Shown here piece by piece: positions 48,244 through 54,259 of a DNA stretch of 55,513 nt. The stretch's first letter is position 1. Every line of letters starts with the position of its first letter. Source of the stretch: Thioalkalicoccus limnaeus (lineage in GTDB: Bacteria; Pseudomonadota; Gammaproteobacteria; Chromatiales; Chromatiaceae); NCBI RefSeq assembly GCF_041197575.1, contig NZ_JBDKXB010000021.1, positions 1-55,513 on the forward strand. The letters run 5' to 3'. Made by a program: the position numbers and the translations under genes. The notes below the pieces were generated by a model, which was not told the origin of the DNA, made no database searches, and was given only the letters and a program-made list of their open reading frames with translations.

Positions 48244-49196
48244 GGGGCCAGGTCTTGCATTCAAGCACCTTGCTTGCTTGAGGTTGCCGGCGCGTTGCAG
48301 TCTGGTGCGGCCTTGAGGCGTCGTACGGCGCGGCTCACGGTCGAGTAATGCACGCCGAAGAACGCTGCGATCTCCTGCATCGTGTAGACGCCGGTGGCGA
48401 AGGCTCGAGCCATGGCCTCGTCACGGTGGGGATACCGGCGCGCGAAGCCGGCGAGCGGCTCCGCCAACGGCCGGCGCTGCGCGCGTGGGACCTCGCGCAG
48501 CCGTTCCAAGGGCTTGGTCGTCGCGCGATGGCGCTCGGCGAAATCCTCACTACCGAGAAAGACCTGATGACGCAGACCTTCCCAGATGCTCGCACCGCCG
48601 ACCCCTTGGCGAACGAAATCCGCATACCCGGCCTGCGCGACGCCGCGTTCCTCGCCGAACTGCCCGAGCAGCCAATCCGTCTCCAACCACGCCGGCGCCG
48701 ACGCCCGCCCGACCATCGCCCGGTAGCGGCTCCATGCCCACCCTTCCGCCGCCGGTACCATTCCCGCGCGCACGGGATTCAGCACGACGTAGCGCACGAG
48801 CTCCAACAGGTAGGCATCGCGTTCCACCAAGATGGCTTTGAAGCGTCCCTGGAACAGGTGTCCGACCAGCCCGTGGCGCCGGTTGCTCCTTTGGGTGTAG
48901 ACACCGTTCAGCTGGCGCATACCCTTGGACAGGTTGGCTTCAGGTGTCTCGACGACGACGTGGTAATGGTTCGTCATCTGGCAGTAGGCGTGGCACCGCC
49001 AGTGGAACCGCTCACAGACATCGCCTAAGAGCTCCAGCCAAGCGCTGCGGTCCGCATCGTCACGATAGATGGCCTCACGCCGATCGCCGCGCGAGGTAAC
49101 GTGGTAGAGCCCGCCGGCTAGCTCGATACGAAGGGGTCTGGTCATGCGCTAAAAAGAAGTGTAGTCGGGCGGTGCTGGATTGCAAGACCTGACCCC
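48244..49196 (-). mobile_element. Intact RAYT element with 19-bp terminal inverted repeats
   Basis: The left end GGGGCCAGGTCTTGCATTC (48244-48262) and the right end, read on the minus strand as GGGGTCAGGTCTTGCAATC (49196-49178), are inverted repeats with 17 of 19 matches. Between them lies a complete transposase gene; the left repeat overlaps its stop codon. The 953-bp unit therefore has the layout of a simple transposon. Shorter derivatives of its right (5') end are scattered from 47.4 to 54.2 kb. Confidence 0.8.
48261..49145 (-). CDS. REP-associated tyrosine transposase (Y1, HUH)
   Basis: Complete 294-residue RAYT. The start RPLRIELAGGLYHVTSRGDR is the family signature. The HUH motif is His60-Tyr61-His62 in MTNHYHVVVETPEANLSKGM and the catalytic tyrosine is Tyr83 in LNGVYTQRSNRRHG, with GHLFQGRFKAILVERDAYLL following. 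The C-terminal part (about 230-285) is a helix-turn-helix, VYTMQEIAAFFGVHYSTVSR. These enzymes nick single-stranded DNA at palindromes. All residues needed for activity are visible. Confidence 0.92.
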   Translation of the reverse strand: MTRPLRIELAGGLYHVTSRGDRREAIYRDDADRSAWLELLGDVCERFHWRCHAYCQMTNHYHVVVETPEANLSKGMRQLNGVYTQRSNRRHGLVGHLFQGRFKAILVERDAYLLELVRYVVLNPVRAGMVPAAEGWAWSRYRAMVGRASAPAWLETDWLLGQFGEERGVAQAGYADFVRQGVGGASIWEGLRHQVFLGSEDFAERHRATTKPLERLREVPRAQRRPLAEPLAGFARRYPHRDEAMARAFATGVYTMQEIAAFFGVHYSTVSRAVRRLKAAPDCNAPATSSKQGA

Positions 49197-49213
49197 GTCT
49201 GGGGCAACTTGGG

Positions 49214-49234
49214 TTATGGTATAAAATGCCATAA
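49214..49234. promoter_or_regulatory. Operator dyad of tumEA copy 1
   Basis: TTATGGTAT and ATGCCATAA form an inverted repeat (8 of 9 pairs) around AAA, 22 bases before the toxin ATG. It contains TATAAA-like sequence that could be the -10 element, with TTGGGT just upstream. A binding site for the TumA helix-turn-helix protein is likely; the element is identical in copy 2. Confidence 0.6.
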
Positions 49235-49255
49235 TTGAATGTGGCAAGCAGTTTC

Positions 49256-49546
49256 ATGAAGGCGCGTCAGCTCTTCCGTTACAAGGCCCGCCAGGGCGAT
49301 CTCATCTGCGAGATGGTGATCTGGGCGTTGCCAGCCACGACAGCGGGTCGACCCCACGGCCTGAAATACCGGCTGTTCTGCGGTCGTACCGGGACCTGTG
49401 TGGTGCGCTACGACAACGAGGCGGGAAAGGGCGATCATCGCCACTACGGAGAGCGCGAGGAGCCCTATGGGTTCCTGTCGGTGGAGCAACTGCTGGCTGA
49501 TTTCAGAGACGACTGCGTGCGGCTCGCTGGCTGGAGGTGGGAATGA
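49256..49546 (+). CDS. tumE: TumE-type toxin (DUF6516-like), copy 1
   Basis: The 96-residue protein (MKARQLFRYKARQGDLICEM, KYRLFCGRTGTCVVRYDNEA, GKGDHRHYGEREEPYGF, SVEQLLADF) matches the TumE/DUF6516 toxin pattern, in particular YDN-x2-GKGDHRH and EEPY. Its biochemical target is not known to me. An in-frame GTG at 49241 is an alternative start; neither has a ribosome-binding site, so initiation may be weak or leaderless. It overlaps tumA by ATGA, toxin first. Confidence 0.82.
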   Translation: MKARQLFRYKARQGDLICEMVIWALPATTAGRPHGLKYRLFCGRTGTCVVRYDNEAGKGDHRHYGEREEPYGFLSVEQLLADFRDDCVRLAGWRWE

Positions 49547-49899
49547 ACCGAATCGAGATCAGTGTATTGAGACCGCAGGCGGCCTTGCAGGCCTTCGCAG
49601 ATACCTGGAAGCAGGCTGGGGCCGGCGAGGAAATCAGGCATCGGCTCGCCTTTGGCAGCCTTCGGGAGCTGTTCTCGGTGATTACCGAGAAGCGGTTGGA
49701 TCTGTTGCGCCACGTGGCGTCGCACGAGGGGCTCAATGTACGCCAGCTCGCCCAATCGCTGGGGCGTGACTACAAAAACGTGCATACGGATGTCACCGAG
49801 CTGGTCGAGCTTGGACTCCTGGAGCGCGGCAACGATGGCGTGCTGGTCGCGCCTTATGACGAAATCCTGATCCATGCTGGCCTCCGCGATGCGGCCTGA
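49543..49899 (+). CDS. tumA: TumA-type winged-helix antitoxin, copy 1
   Basis: The 118-residue protein has a MarR-like winged helix (LLRHVASHEGLNVRQLAQSL and GRDYKNVHTDVTELVELGLL), followed by DGVLVAPYDEILIHAGL. This is the HVO_A0114-type DNA-binding partner found beside TumE toxins. GGAGGTGGGA stands just before the ATG at 49543, a far better ribosome-binding site than the toxin's, which would keep antitoxin in excess. Confidence 0.85.
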   Translation: MNRIEISVLRPQAALQAFADTWKQAGAGEEIRHRLAFGSLRELFSVITEKRLDLLRHVASHEGLNVRQLAQSLGRDYKNVHTDVTELVELGLLERGNDGVLVAPYDEILIHAGLRDAA

Positions 49900-49992
49900 T
49901 GTCAGGCGCGTGCTGACCACTCACGCTCGACGCTGACGGTGTAGCTGAACATACCGGACACTGGAGCAATAGCGACGAGGGACGCGAACGAT

Positions 49993-50018
49993 GTAAACGG
50001 GGTCTGACCCCGGTTTAC
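49993..50018. repeat. 26-bp palindrome, copy 2
   Basis: GTAAACGGGGTCTGACCC continuing to CGGTTTAC is palindromic with one unpaired base. It stands about 95 bases after tumA and is repeated in the second TA copy (52,469-52,494). Such a hairpin could end transcription, though no T-tract follows, or serve as a RAYT target. Confidence 0.7.
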
Positions 50019-50097
50019 CCCTCGTCGAAGAACACTGCGGGGAGATTGATCCCTCGTACTGGACAACGGGCGACAACAATCCGGGCGCGTCTGGGCA

Positions 50098-50235
50098 CGA
50101 TAGATGGCCTCACGCCGATCGCCGCGCGAGGTAACGTGGTAGAGCCCGCCGGCTAGCTCGATACGAAGGGGTCTGGCCATGCGCTAAAAAGAAGTGTAGT
50201 CGGGCGGTGCTGGATTGCAAGACCTGACCCCGTCT
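50098..50235 (-). mobile_element. RAYT 5'-end fragment (codons 1-28)
   Basis: From the terminal repeat (50196-50235) through the ATG at 50180 to codon 28 (GDRREAIYR) the sequence equals the intact element; then it stops at TGCCCAGACGCG. It has no catalytic part and cannot transpose on its own, although it keeps the RAYT end and start region. Confidence 0.85.
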
Positions 50236-50497
50236 CCCTTAGCTGGCGTGTGATGTGGGACGGCGGTCCGTAAGAGGATCTTTCTTCATCGGCGTAGAAG
50301 TCCATGATTTTTCGGAAGAGGCCGCTTACCTCTAGCTGAAACACTCCCGCAGCAGTTGCCAATAAGCCGGTGGAAGCGAGCCATTTCCCAGCTGTGGCTG
50401 CGCCGACGCTGAGAGAATAGAAGCTAGCTATTAACGCCGCCAACGTTGCCGCTAGCAGAATTGCGAGGGCAATGCGCTCAAATGTCTTAAATGCCAT
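50236..50497 (-). pseudogene. Truncated two-helix membrane protein of a cassette
   Basis: The ATG at 50497 begins ALAILLAATLAALIASFYSL after MAFKTFERI, then a second membrane segment at about residues 37-55 (WLASTGLLATAAGVFQL) and a soluble tail (GLFRKIMDFYADEER, GPPSHITRQLRE). At ETGSGLAIQHRPTT the frame enters the RAYT terminal repeat, so the C-terminus was lost. It follows attC at 50511-50603, as a cassette gene does. Function unknown. Confidence 0.65.
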
Positions 50498-50510
50498 TGC
50501 CGATTCTCAG

Positions 50511-50603
50511 GCCCAACGTTCAGGCTGGCCCGACCGCCCGTTGACGCGCTGGAGCGCAGCGACGGCGAGGCAACGGGCGGTCGGGCCGAGCCGCTTGTTG
50601 GGC
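50511..50603 (-). other. attC recombination site 1
   Basis: Read on the minus strand it starts GCCCAACAAGCGGCTCGGC and ends GCCTGAACGTTGGGC. The outer core sites GCCCAAC/GTTGGGC are complementary, and the inner arms CCCGACCGCCCGTTG/CAACGGGCGGTCGGG pair perfectly. The 93-bp length, core sequences and position five bases after the hicB stop are those of an integron attC site. Confidence 0.85.
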
Positions 50604-50607
50604 GGAC

Positions 50608-50835
50608 TTATGCCGCAACCTCCACTGTTTCAAAGACGCTGTTTGGCGGGGGAATCTCCTCACCACGTTCTCTGAGATCCTCCACGTGGAGCTCGATTGC
50701 TTCAGCTATGAGTTCCAGCGCCTCTGCCTTTGTTTCGCCCGCAGCAATGCATCCTGGAAGGTCTGGCACATATGCGCCAACGCTTGATGGGCCTTGCTCA
50801 AGAATCACGGTAAAGCGCACTTCGACGTACCTCAA
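50608..50835 (-). CDS. hicB: HicB-family antitoxin (cassette)
   Basis: The 75-residue HicB (FTVILEQGPSSVGAYVPDLP, GCIAAGETKAEALELIAEAI, ELHVEDLRERGEEIPPP) is the short form without a DNA-binding domain. It overlaps hicA by ATGA and ends five bases before attC site 1. Together with hicA it forms one integron cassette. Confidence 0.92.
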   Translation of the reverse strand: MRYVEVRFTVILEQGPSSVGAYVPDLPGCIAAGETKAEALELIAEAIELHVEDLRERGEEIPPPNSVFETVEVAA

Positions 50836-51020
50836 GTTTTCAGCCCGGCCTGTTTGAGGGCATTGTTCAAAGTCCCTGGCGGGACGTCTACGCTGGGCTT
50901 ACCTGCAACGGTAACAGTGCCCGGCTTCATAGGATGACGGAACTGCCGGTGACTGCCGCGCACACGTACTAAGAACCAGCCGTCGTCTTCCAGCATTCTG
51001 ATCAGTTCTTTGACTTTCAC
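50832..51020 (-). CDS. hicA: HicA-family toxin (cassette)
   Basis: The 62-residue toxin has KELIRMLEDDGWFLVRVRGS and HRQFRHPMKPGTVTVAGKPS; the catalytic His lies in GSHRQF. It carries the usual C-terminal VPPGTLNNALKQAGL. HicA enzymes cleave mRNA. Its start lies 68 bases from attC site 2, so hicA-hicB fill the cassette exactly. The gene looks intact. Confidence 0.92.
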   Translation of the reverse strand: MKVKELIRMLEDDGWFLVRVRGSHRQFRHPMKPGTVTVAGKPSVDVPPGTLNNALKQAGLKT

Positions 51021-51087
51021 GGTGGGGCGAGATGCTTCTTCTTCGGAACCGATGACGCGTCCTGCTCCAGCCGCTGCGTTGTTTCAC

Positions 51088-51190
51088 GCCCAACGTTTGG
51101 CTCAGGCGATCCAATGCCGCCCCGCATTGAGTAGAACTTAGCACAGAACCCGCGGCGCGGCATTGGGTCGCCTGCAGCCTCATGTTAGGC
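51088..51190 (-). other. attC recombination site 2
   Basis: Read on the minus strand it begins GCCTAACATGAGGCTGC and ends GAGCCAAACGTTGGGC. Inner arms AGGCGACCCAATGCCGC and GCGGCATTGGATCGCCT pair with one mismatch. Length 103 bp. This is the attC of the cassette upstream, whose gene was cut away by the RAYT fragment at 51,244. Confidence 0.85.
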
Positions 51191-51243
51191 GAATCATCCG
51201 ATCTTCGAGAGTAAGTCAAAAGGGAAGACCCGACTCCTCCCCT

Positions 51244-51379
51244 CGATAGATGGCCCCATGCCGATCGCCGCGCGAGGTAACGTGGTAGAGCCCGCCGGCT
51301 AGCTCGATACGAAGGGGTCTGGCCATGGGCGAAATAAGTGTAGTCGGGCGGTGCTGGATTGCAAGACCTGACCCCGTTC
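51244..51379 (-). mobile_element. RAYT 5'-end fragment (about 27 codons)
   Basis: Terminal repeat at 51340-51379, ATG at 51326, then RPLRIELAGGLYHVTSRGDR and a changed HGAIYR before it stops. The far edge abuts non-transposon sequence just after attC site 2. Confidence 0.82.
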
Positions 51380-51657
51380 ACGCGTGGACAGGTTGGCTTC
51401 AGGTGTCTCGACGACGACGTGGTAATGGTTCGTCATCTGGCAGTAGGCGTGGCACCGCCAGTGGAACCGCTCGCAGACATCGCCTAAGAGATCCAGTCAA
51501 GCGCTGCGGTCCGCATCGTCACGATAGATGGCCTCACGCCGATCGCCGCGCGAGGTCACGTGGTAGAGCCCGCCGGCTAACTCGATACGAAGAGGTCTGG
51601 CCATGGCCAAAGTAAGTGTAGTCGGGCGGTGCTGGATTACAAGACCTGACCCCGTCT
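51380..51657 (-). mobile_element. RAYT 5'-end fragment (about 72 codons, with stop)
   Basis: Terminal repeat at 51618-51657 and ATG at 51604. The product would include the HUH region (TNHYHVVVETPEANLS) but Trp36 is a TGA, and the catalytic tyrosine is missing. It is arranged head to tail with the preceding fragment, whose terminal repeat it abuts. Confidence 0.85.
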
Positions 51658-51689
51658 GTGGGGCATGACCCCGTCTGGGGCAACTTGGG

Positions 51690-51710
51690 TTATGGTATAA
51701 AATGCCATAA
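51690..51710. promoter_or_regulatory. Operator dyad of tumEA copy 2
   Basis: Identical to the dyad at 49,214: TTATGGTAT, AAA, ATGCCATAA. It begins 42 bases before the toxin ATG. Cross-regulation of both copies by either TumA is expected. Confidence 0.6.
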
Positions 51711-51731
51711 TTAGATGTGGCAAGCAGTTTC

Positions 51732-52022
51732 ATGAAGGCGCGTCAGCTCTTCCGTTACAAGGCCCGCCAGGGTGATCTCATCTGCGAGATGGTGATCTGG
51801 ACGTTGCCAGCCACGACAGCGGGTCGACCCCACGGCCTGAAATACCGGCTGTTCTGCGGTCGTACCGGGACCTGTGTGGTGCGCTACGACAACGAGGCGG
51901 GAAAGGGCGATCATCGCCACTACGGCGAGCGCGAGGAGCCCTATGGGTTCCTGTCGGTGGAGCAACTGCTGGCTGATTTCAGAGACGACTGCGTGCGGCT
52001 CGCTGGCTGGAGGTGGGAATGA
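51732..52022 (+). CDS. tumE: TumE-type toxin, copy 2
   Basis: A 96-residue product differing from copy 1 only by Thr for Ala in MVIWTLPATT. The GTG at 51717 could also start it; the base changes before that point remove the upstream TTG start that copy 1 has. It overlaps tumA by ATGA. Confidence 0.82.
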   Translation: MKARQLFRYKARQGDLICEMVIWTLPATTAGRPHGLKYRLFCGRTGTCVVRYDNEAGKGDHRHYGEREEPYGFLSVEQLLADFRDDCVRLAGWRWE

Positions 52023-52375
52023 ACCGAATCGAGATCAGTGTATTGAGACCGCAAGCGGCCTTGCAGGCCTTCGCAGATACCTGGCAGCAGGCTGGGGCCG
52101 GCGAGGAAATCAGGCATCGGCTCGCCTTTGGCAGCCTTCGGGAGCTGTTCTCGGCGATTACCGAGAAGCGGTTGGATCTCTTGCGCCACGTGGCGTCGCA
52201 CGAGGGGCTCAATGTGCGCCAGCTCGCCCAATCGCTGGGGCGTGACTACAAAAACGTGCATACGGATGTCACCGAGCTGGTCGAGCTTGGACTCCTGGAG
52301 CGCGGCAACGATGGCGTGCTGGTCGCGCCTTATGACGAAATCCTGATCCATGCTGGCCTCCGCGATGCGGCCTGA
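52019..52375 (+). CDS. tumA: TumA-type winged-helix antitoxin, copy 2
   Basis: A 118-residue protein that differs from copy 1 at two residues, one outside and one next to the winged helix (QQAGAGEE and FSAITEK). GGAGGTGGGA precedes the ATG. All features of copy 1 are kept. Confidence 0.85.
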   Translation: MNRIEISVLRPQAALQAFADTWQQAGAGEEIRHRLAFGSLRELFSAITEKRLDLLRHVASHEGLNVRQLAQSLGRDYKNVHTDVTELVELGLLERGNDGVLVAPYDEILIHAGLRDAA

Positions 52376-52468
52376 TGTCAGGCGCGTGCTGACCACTCAC
52401 GCTCGACGCTGACGGTATAGCTGAACATACCGGACACTGGAGCAATAGCGACGAGGGACGCGAACGAT

Positions 52469-52494
52469 GTAAACGGGGTCTGACCCCGGTTTAC
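52469..52494. repeat. 26-bp palindrome, copy 3
   Basis: Identical to the unit at 49,993-50,018, at the same place after the second tumA. It belongs to the duplicated segment. Confidence 0.7.
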
Positions 52495-52572
52495 CCCTCG
52501 TCGAAGAACACTGCGGGGAGATTGATCCCTCGTACTGGACAACGGGCGACAACAATCCGGGCGCGTCTGGGC

Positions 52573-52705
52573 ACGATAGATGGCCTCACGCCGATCGCCG
52601 CGCGAGGTCACGTGGTAGAGCCCGCCGGCTAGCTCGATACGAAGGGGTCTGGCCATGGGCAAAGTGTAGTCGGGCGGTGCTGGATTGCAAGACCTGACCC
52701 CGTCT
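52573..52705 (-). mobile_element. RAYT 5'-end fragment (codons 1-28)
   Basis: Counterpart of the fragment at 50,098-50,235: terminal repeat 52666-52705, ATG at 52656, ending after GDRREAIYR at the same TGCCCAGACGCG junction. It closes copy 2 of the TA segment. Confidence 0.85.
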
Positions 52706-53041
52706 GCGCTGACCAGCCCGTGGCGTCGGTTGCTCCTTTGGGTGTAGACACCGTTCAGCTGGCGCATACCCTTGGACAGGTTGGCTTCAGGTGTCTCGAC
52801 GACGACGTGGTAATGGTTCGTCATCTGGCAGTAGGCGTGGCACCGCCAGTGGAACCGCTCACAGACATCGCCTAAGAGCGCCAGCCAAGCGCTGCGGTCC
52901 GCCTCGTCACGATAGATGGCCTCACGCCGATCGCCGCGTGAGGTCACGTGGTAGAGCCCGCCGGCTAGCTCGATACGAAGGGGTCTGGCCATGGGCTCAG
53001 TGTAGTCGGGCGGTGCTGGATTGCAAGACCTGACCCCGTCT
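52706..53041 (-). mobile_element. RAYT 5'-end fragment (about 94 codons, catalytic residues kept)
   Basis: Terminal repeat 53002-53041, ATG at 52992. The open frame covers the HUH motif (TNHYHVV) and the catalytic tyrosine region GVYTQRSNRRHGL, then ends at the terminal repeat of the next fragment. It might make a truncated nuclease domain, but lacks the rest of the fold. Confidence 0.82.
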
Positions 53042-53104
53042 CCCTGTGCGGGAGGCGAAGCGACGGTGCGGCATCGGGCGGTTGGGCCGAGCCACTCGTT
53101 GGGC
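53042..53104 (-). other. Half attC site cut by a RAYT fragment
   Basis: Read on the minus strand: GCCCAACGAGTGGCTCGGCC then CAACCGCCCGATGCCGCACC, similar to the left half of attC site 1. The complementary right half and GTTRRRY core are replaced by the RAYT terminal repeat at 53,041. Confidence 0.65.
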
Positions 53105-53169
53105 GGTCTGGGTCGCCCCGGCTCCCCGCCACCCAGATAGGATCACATGCCATTCGGCGCAAGCACAAC

Positions 53170-53219
53170 ACGGCCATCGACCGGCGTAATTGGTGTATTT
53201 AGTAAACTGTCACCGTAAG
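53170..53219. repeat. Unidentified IS-end-like repeat, copy 2
   Basis: Matches 47,351-47,400 (GACCGGCGTAATTGGTGTAT, TAGTAAACTGTCACCGTAA) with about six differences, in the same orientation. No coding sequence is attached. Confidence 0.5.
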
Positions 53220-53247
53220 TCTTACGTTGTCACGTTCCCCGTTCGAA

Positions 53248-53514
53248 CTATTCTTCATCCCAGAAATCAAGGTCCACCTTGGGGATGGCGATGGATTCAT
53301 GACGCACCCCGACCTGATATCTGATCATCAGGCGAGCTAACTCCATCCCATCAACGAGCCGTAGGCTCAGTGCTCGGACTTCGCTGGCCGCCTTAGCGGC
53401 GCCTGATGTGAAGTGACTGGTGGTAATGAATACGCCCTTATTCGCGCCCTTTAGGTGCAGAGCGCCAATAAACCCATGGATTGCCTCCTTGTTAACAGCT
53501 CGGCCCTCCGGCAA
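53248..53514 (-). pseudogene. C-terminal fragment of an Mrr-like restriction endonuclease
   Basis: EAIHGFIGALHLKGANKGVF and ITTSHFTSGAAKAA, then RLVDGMELARLMIRYQVGV and DLDFWDEE, match the C-terminal half of Mrr-type endonuclease domains. The upstream catalytic strand (usual QxKRW) is absent: the frame stops at the inverted repeat of the element at 53,519. Non-functional as it stands. Confidence 0.7.
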
Positions 53515-53518
53515 GGAG

Positions 53519-53803
53519 GGTGTCAGGTCTTGTCTTTTGCCCGTTTCGGGTTACGCTTGATCCATGGCTCGCCCCCTCAGACTCGAATTTCCCGGCGCTT
53601 TGTCCCACATCTCCTCGCGCGGAGATGCGCGCAAGGACATCGATTCCCTGGGCCTGCACGCCGATCGAAACCAGGGCATAGCAGCAGCCTACGCCGGCGG
53701 CGGGTACACGATCAAAGCCATCGGGGACGATTTGGTCTTCATTACGCACGGATCAGCCGCGTCGTTCACGCCGCCGAAAAGGCAAAACGCGAGACCTGAC
53801 ACC
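53519..53803 (+). mobile_element. Internally deleted element of a second RAYT type
   Basis: The ends GGTGTCAGGTCTTGTC... (53519-53541) and its inverse (53781-53803) match at 20 of 23 positions. Inside, from ATG 53564, ARPLRLEFPGALSHISSRGD is a RAYT start; after about 27 codons it jumps to the C-terminal helix-turn-helix (NQGIAAAYAGGGYTIKAIGD), and the end (FGLHYARISRVVHAAEKAKR) is in the +1 frame. The 285-bp unit is a MITE-like deletion derivative. Confidence 0.75.
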
Positions 53804-53804
53804 A

Positions 53805-53866
53805 TCCGCGCATCCGCGCGTTGCAGTAGCTCCAGAGCTTCTGGGCCGGGGGGGTGTGCTCAGCGG
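53805..53866 (-). pseudogene. N-terminal fragment of an HsdM-like methyltransferase
   Basis: Minus-strand codons read EHTPPAQKLWSYCNARMRGW. QKLWSYCN is the conserved start of type I restriction M subunits (QKLWNYCNVLRDDG). The rest is removed by the element at 53,803. The start codon is not clear; it would overlap the stop of the PIN fragment. Confidence 0.4.
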
Positions 53867-54075
53867 TCAGGCGAGGATCTGCTCGGCCAGCGACCGCGGC
53901 GAGTGGATGGCGACATCGCCGAACACCCGTCCATAGCCGGCGCCGAAGTGCGTGCGGTCGCCAGTGACGAGCGCGTCGCAGCCCAGGCGTATCGCCGCCG
54001 CCAGCACTGGACGGTCCTTCTCCGGCAACCAGGCCAGCTCGTCGCCCCGACCCACGAGGGTCCTAGCGAGGGTCC
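53867..54075 (-). pseudogene. C-terminal half of a PIN-domain toxin
   Basis: DELAWLPEKDRPVLAAAIRL and GCDALVTGDRTHFG, followed by GDVAIHSPRSLAEQIL, match the C-terminal half of PIN proteins, with the acidic D of KDRPV and TGD. The N-terminal half with the first catalytic Asp is missing, because the RAYT fragment starts at 54,078. An ATG/GTG-like start at 54,055 is fortuitous. Confidence 0.65.
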
Positions 54076-54077
54076 TA

Positions 54078-54225
54078 GGGTCAGGTTTTGCAATCCAGCA
54101 CCGCCCGACTACAACACTTAGCCCATGGCCAGACCTCTTCGTATCGAGCTAGCCGGCGGGCTCTACCACGTGACCTCGCGCGGCGATCGGCGTGAGGCCA
54201 TCTATCGTGACGATGCGGGCGGCAG
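54078..54225 (+). mobile_element. RAYT 5'-end fragment in the opposite orientation
   Basis: Terminal repeat at 54078-54115 (GGGTCAGGTTTTGCAATCCA), ATG at 54125, then RPLRIELAGGLYHVTSRGDR and REAIYRDDA before it stops. It is the only plus-strand copy of this family in the window and separates the PIN fragment from the DUF4338 fragment. Confidence 0.82.
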
Positions 54226-54229
54226 AAAG

Positions 54230-54252
54230 AAAGCGGGGTCTGACCCCGTTTT
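54230..54252. repeat. Palindrome variant, copy 4
   Basis: AAAGCGGGGTCTGACCCCGT followed by TTT. It shares the GGGGTCTGACCCC core with the 26-bp palindromes and marks the inner edge of the RAYT fragment. Confidence 0.6.
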
Positions 54253-54259
54253 CATGTGC

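Larger units (their letters stand above)
49164..50189 (+). repeat. Duplicated toxin-antitoxin segment, copy 1
   Basis: This segment and 51,621-52,660 are the same sequence apart from about a dozen base changes that I could count by eye and a 19-base insertion near the left edge of copy 2 (a repeat of the CATGACCCCGTCT tip). Each contains, in order, a RAYT tip, operator dyad, tumE, tumA, palindrome and a 5'-RAYT fragment. Confidence 0.9.
51621..52660 (+). repeat. Duplicated toxin-antitoxin segment, copy 2
   Basis: Near-identical to 49,164-50,189. Base changes seen include three in or before the start of tumE, one giving Ala to Thr (IWALP to IWTLP), and in tumA Lys to Gln (TWKQ to TWQQ) and Val to Ala (FSVIT to FSAIT). 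Both copies keep all reading frames open, which suggests recent duplication with both selected. Confidence 0.9.

Noticed and set aside
49164..53041. CRISPR array, because of the repeated 40-base sequence
   Set aside because: Repeats are the RAYT terminal sequence at irregular distances of 130 to over 1,000 bases, with coding fragments attached; there are no regular spacers or cas genes.
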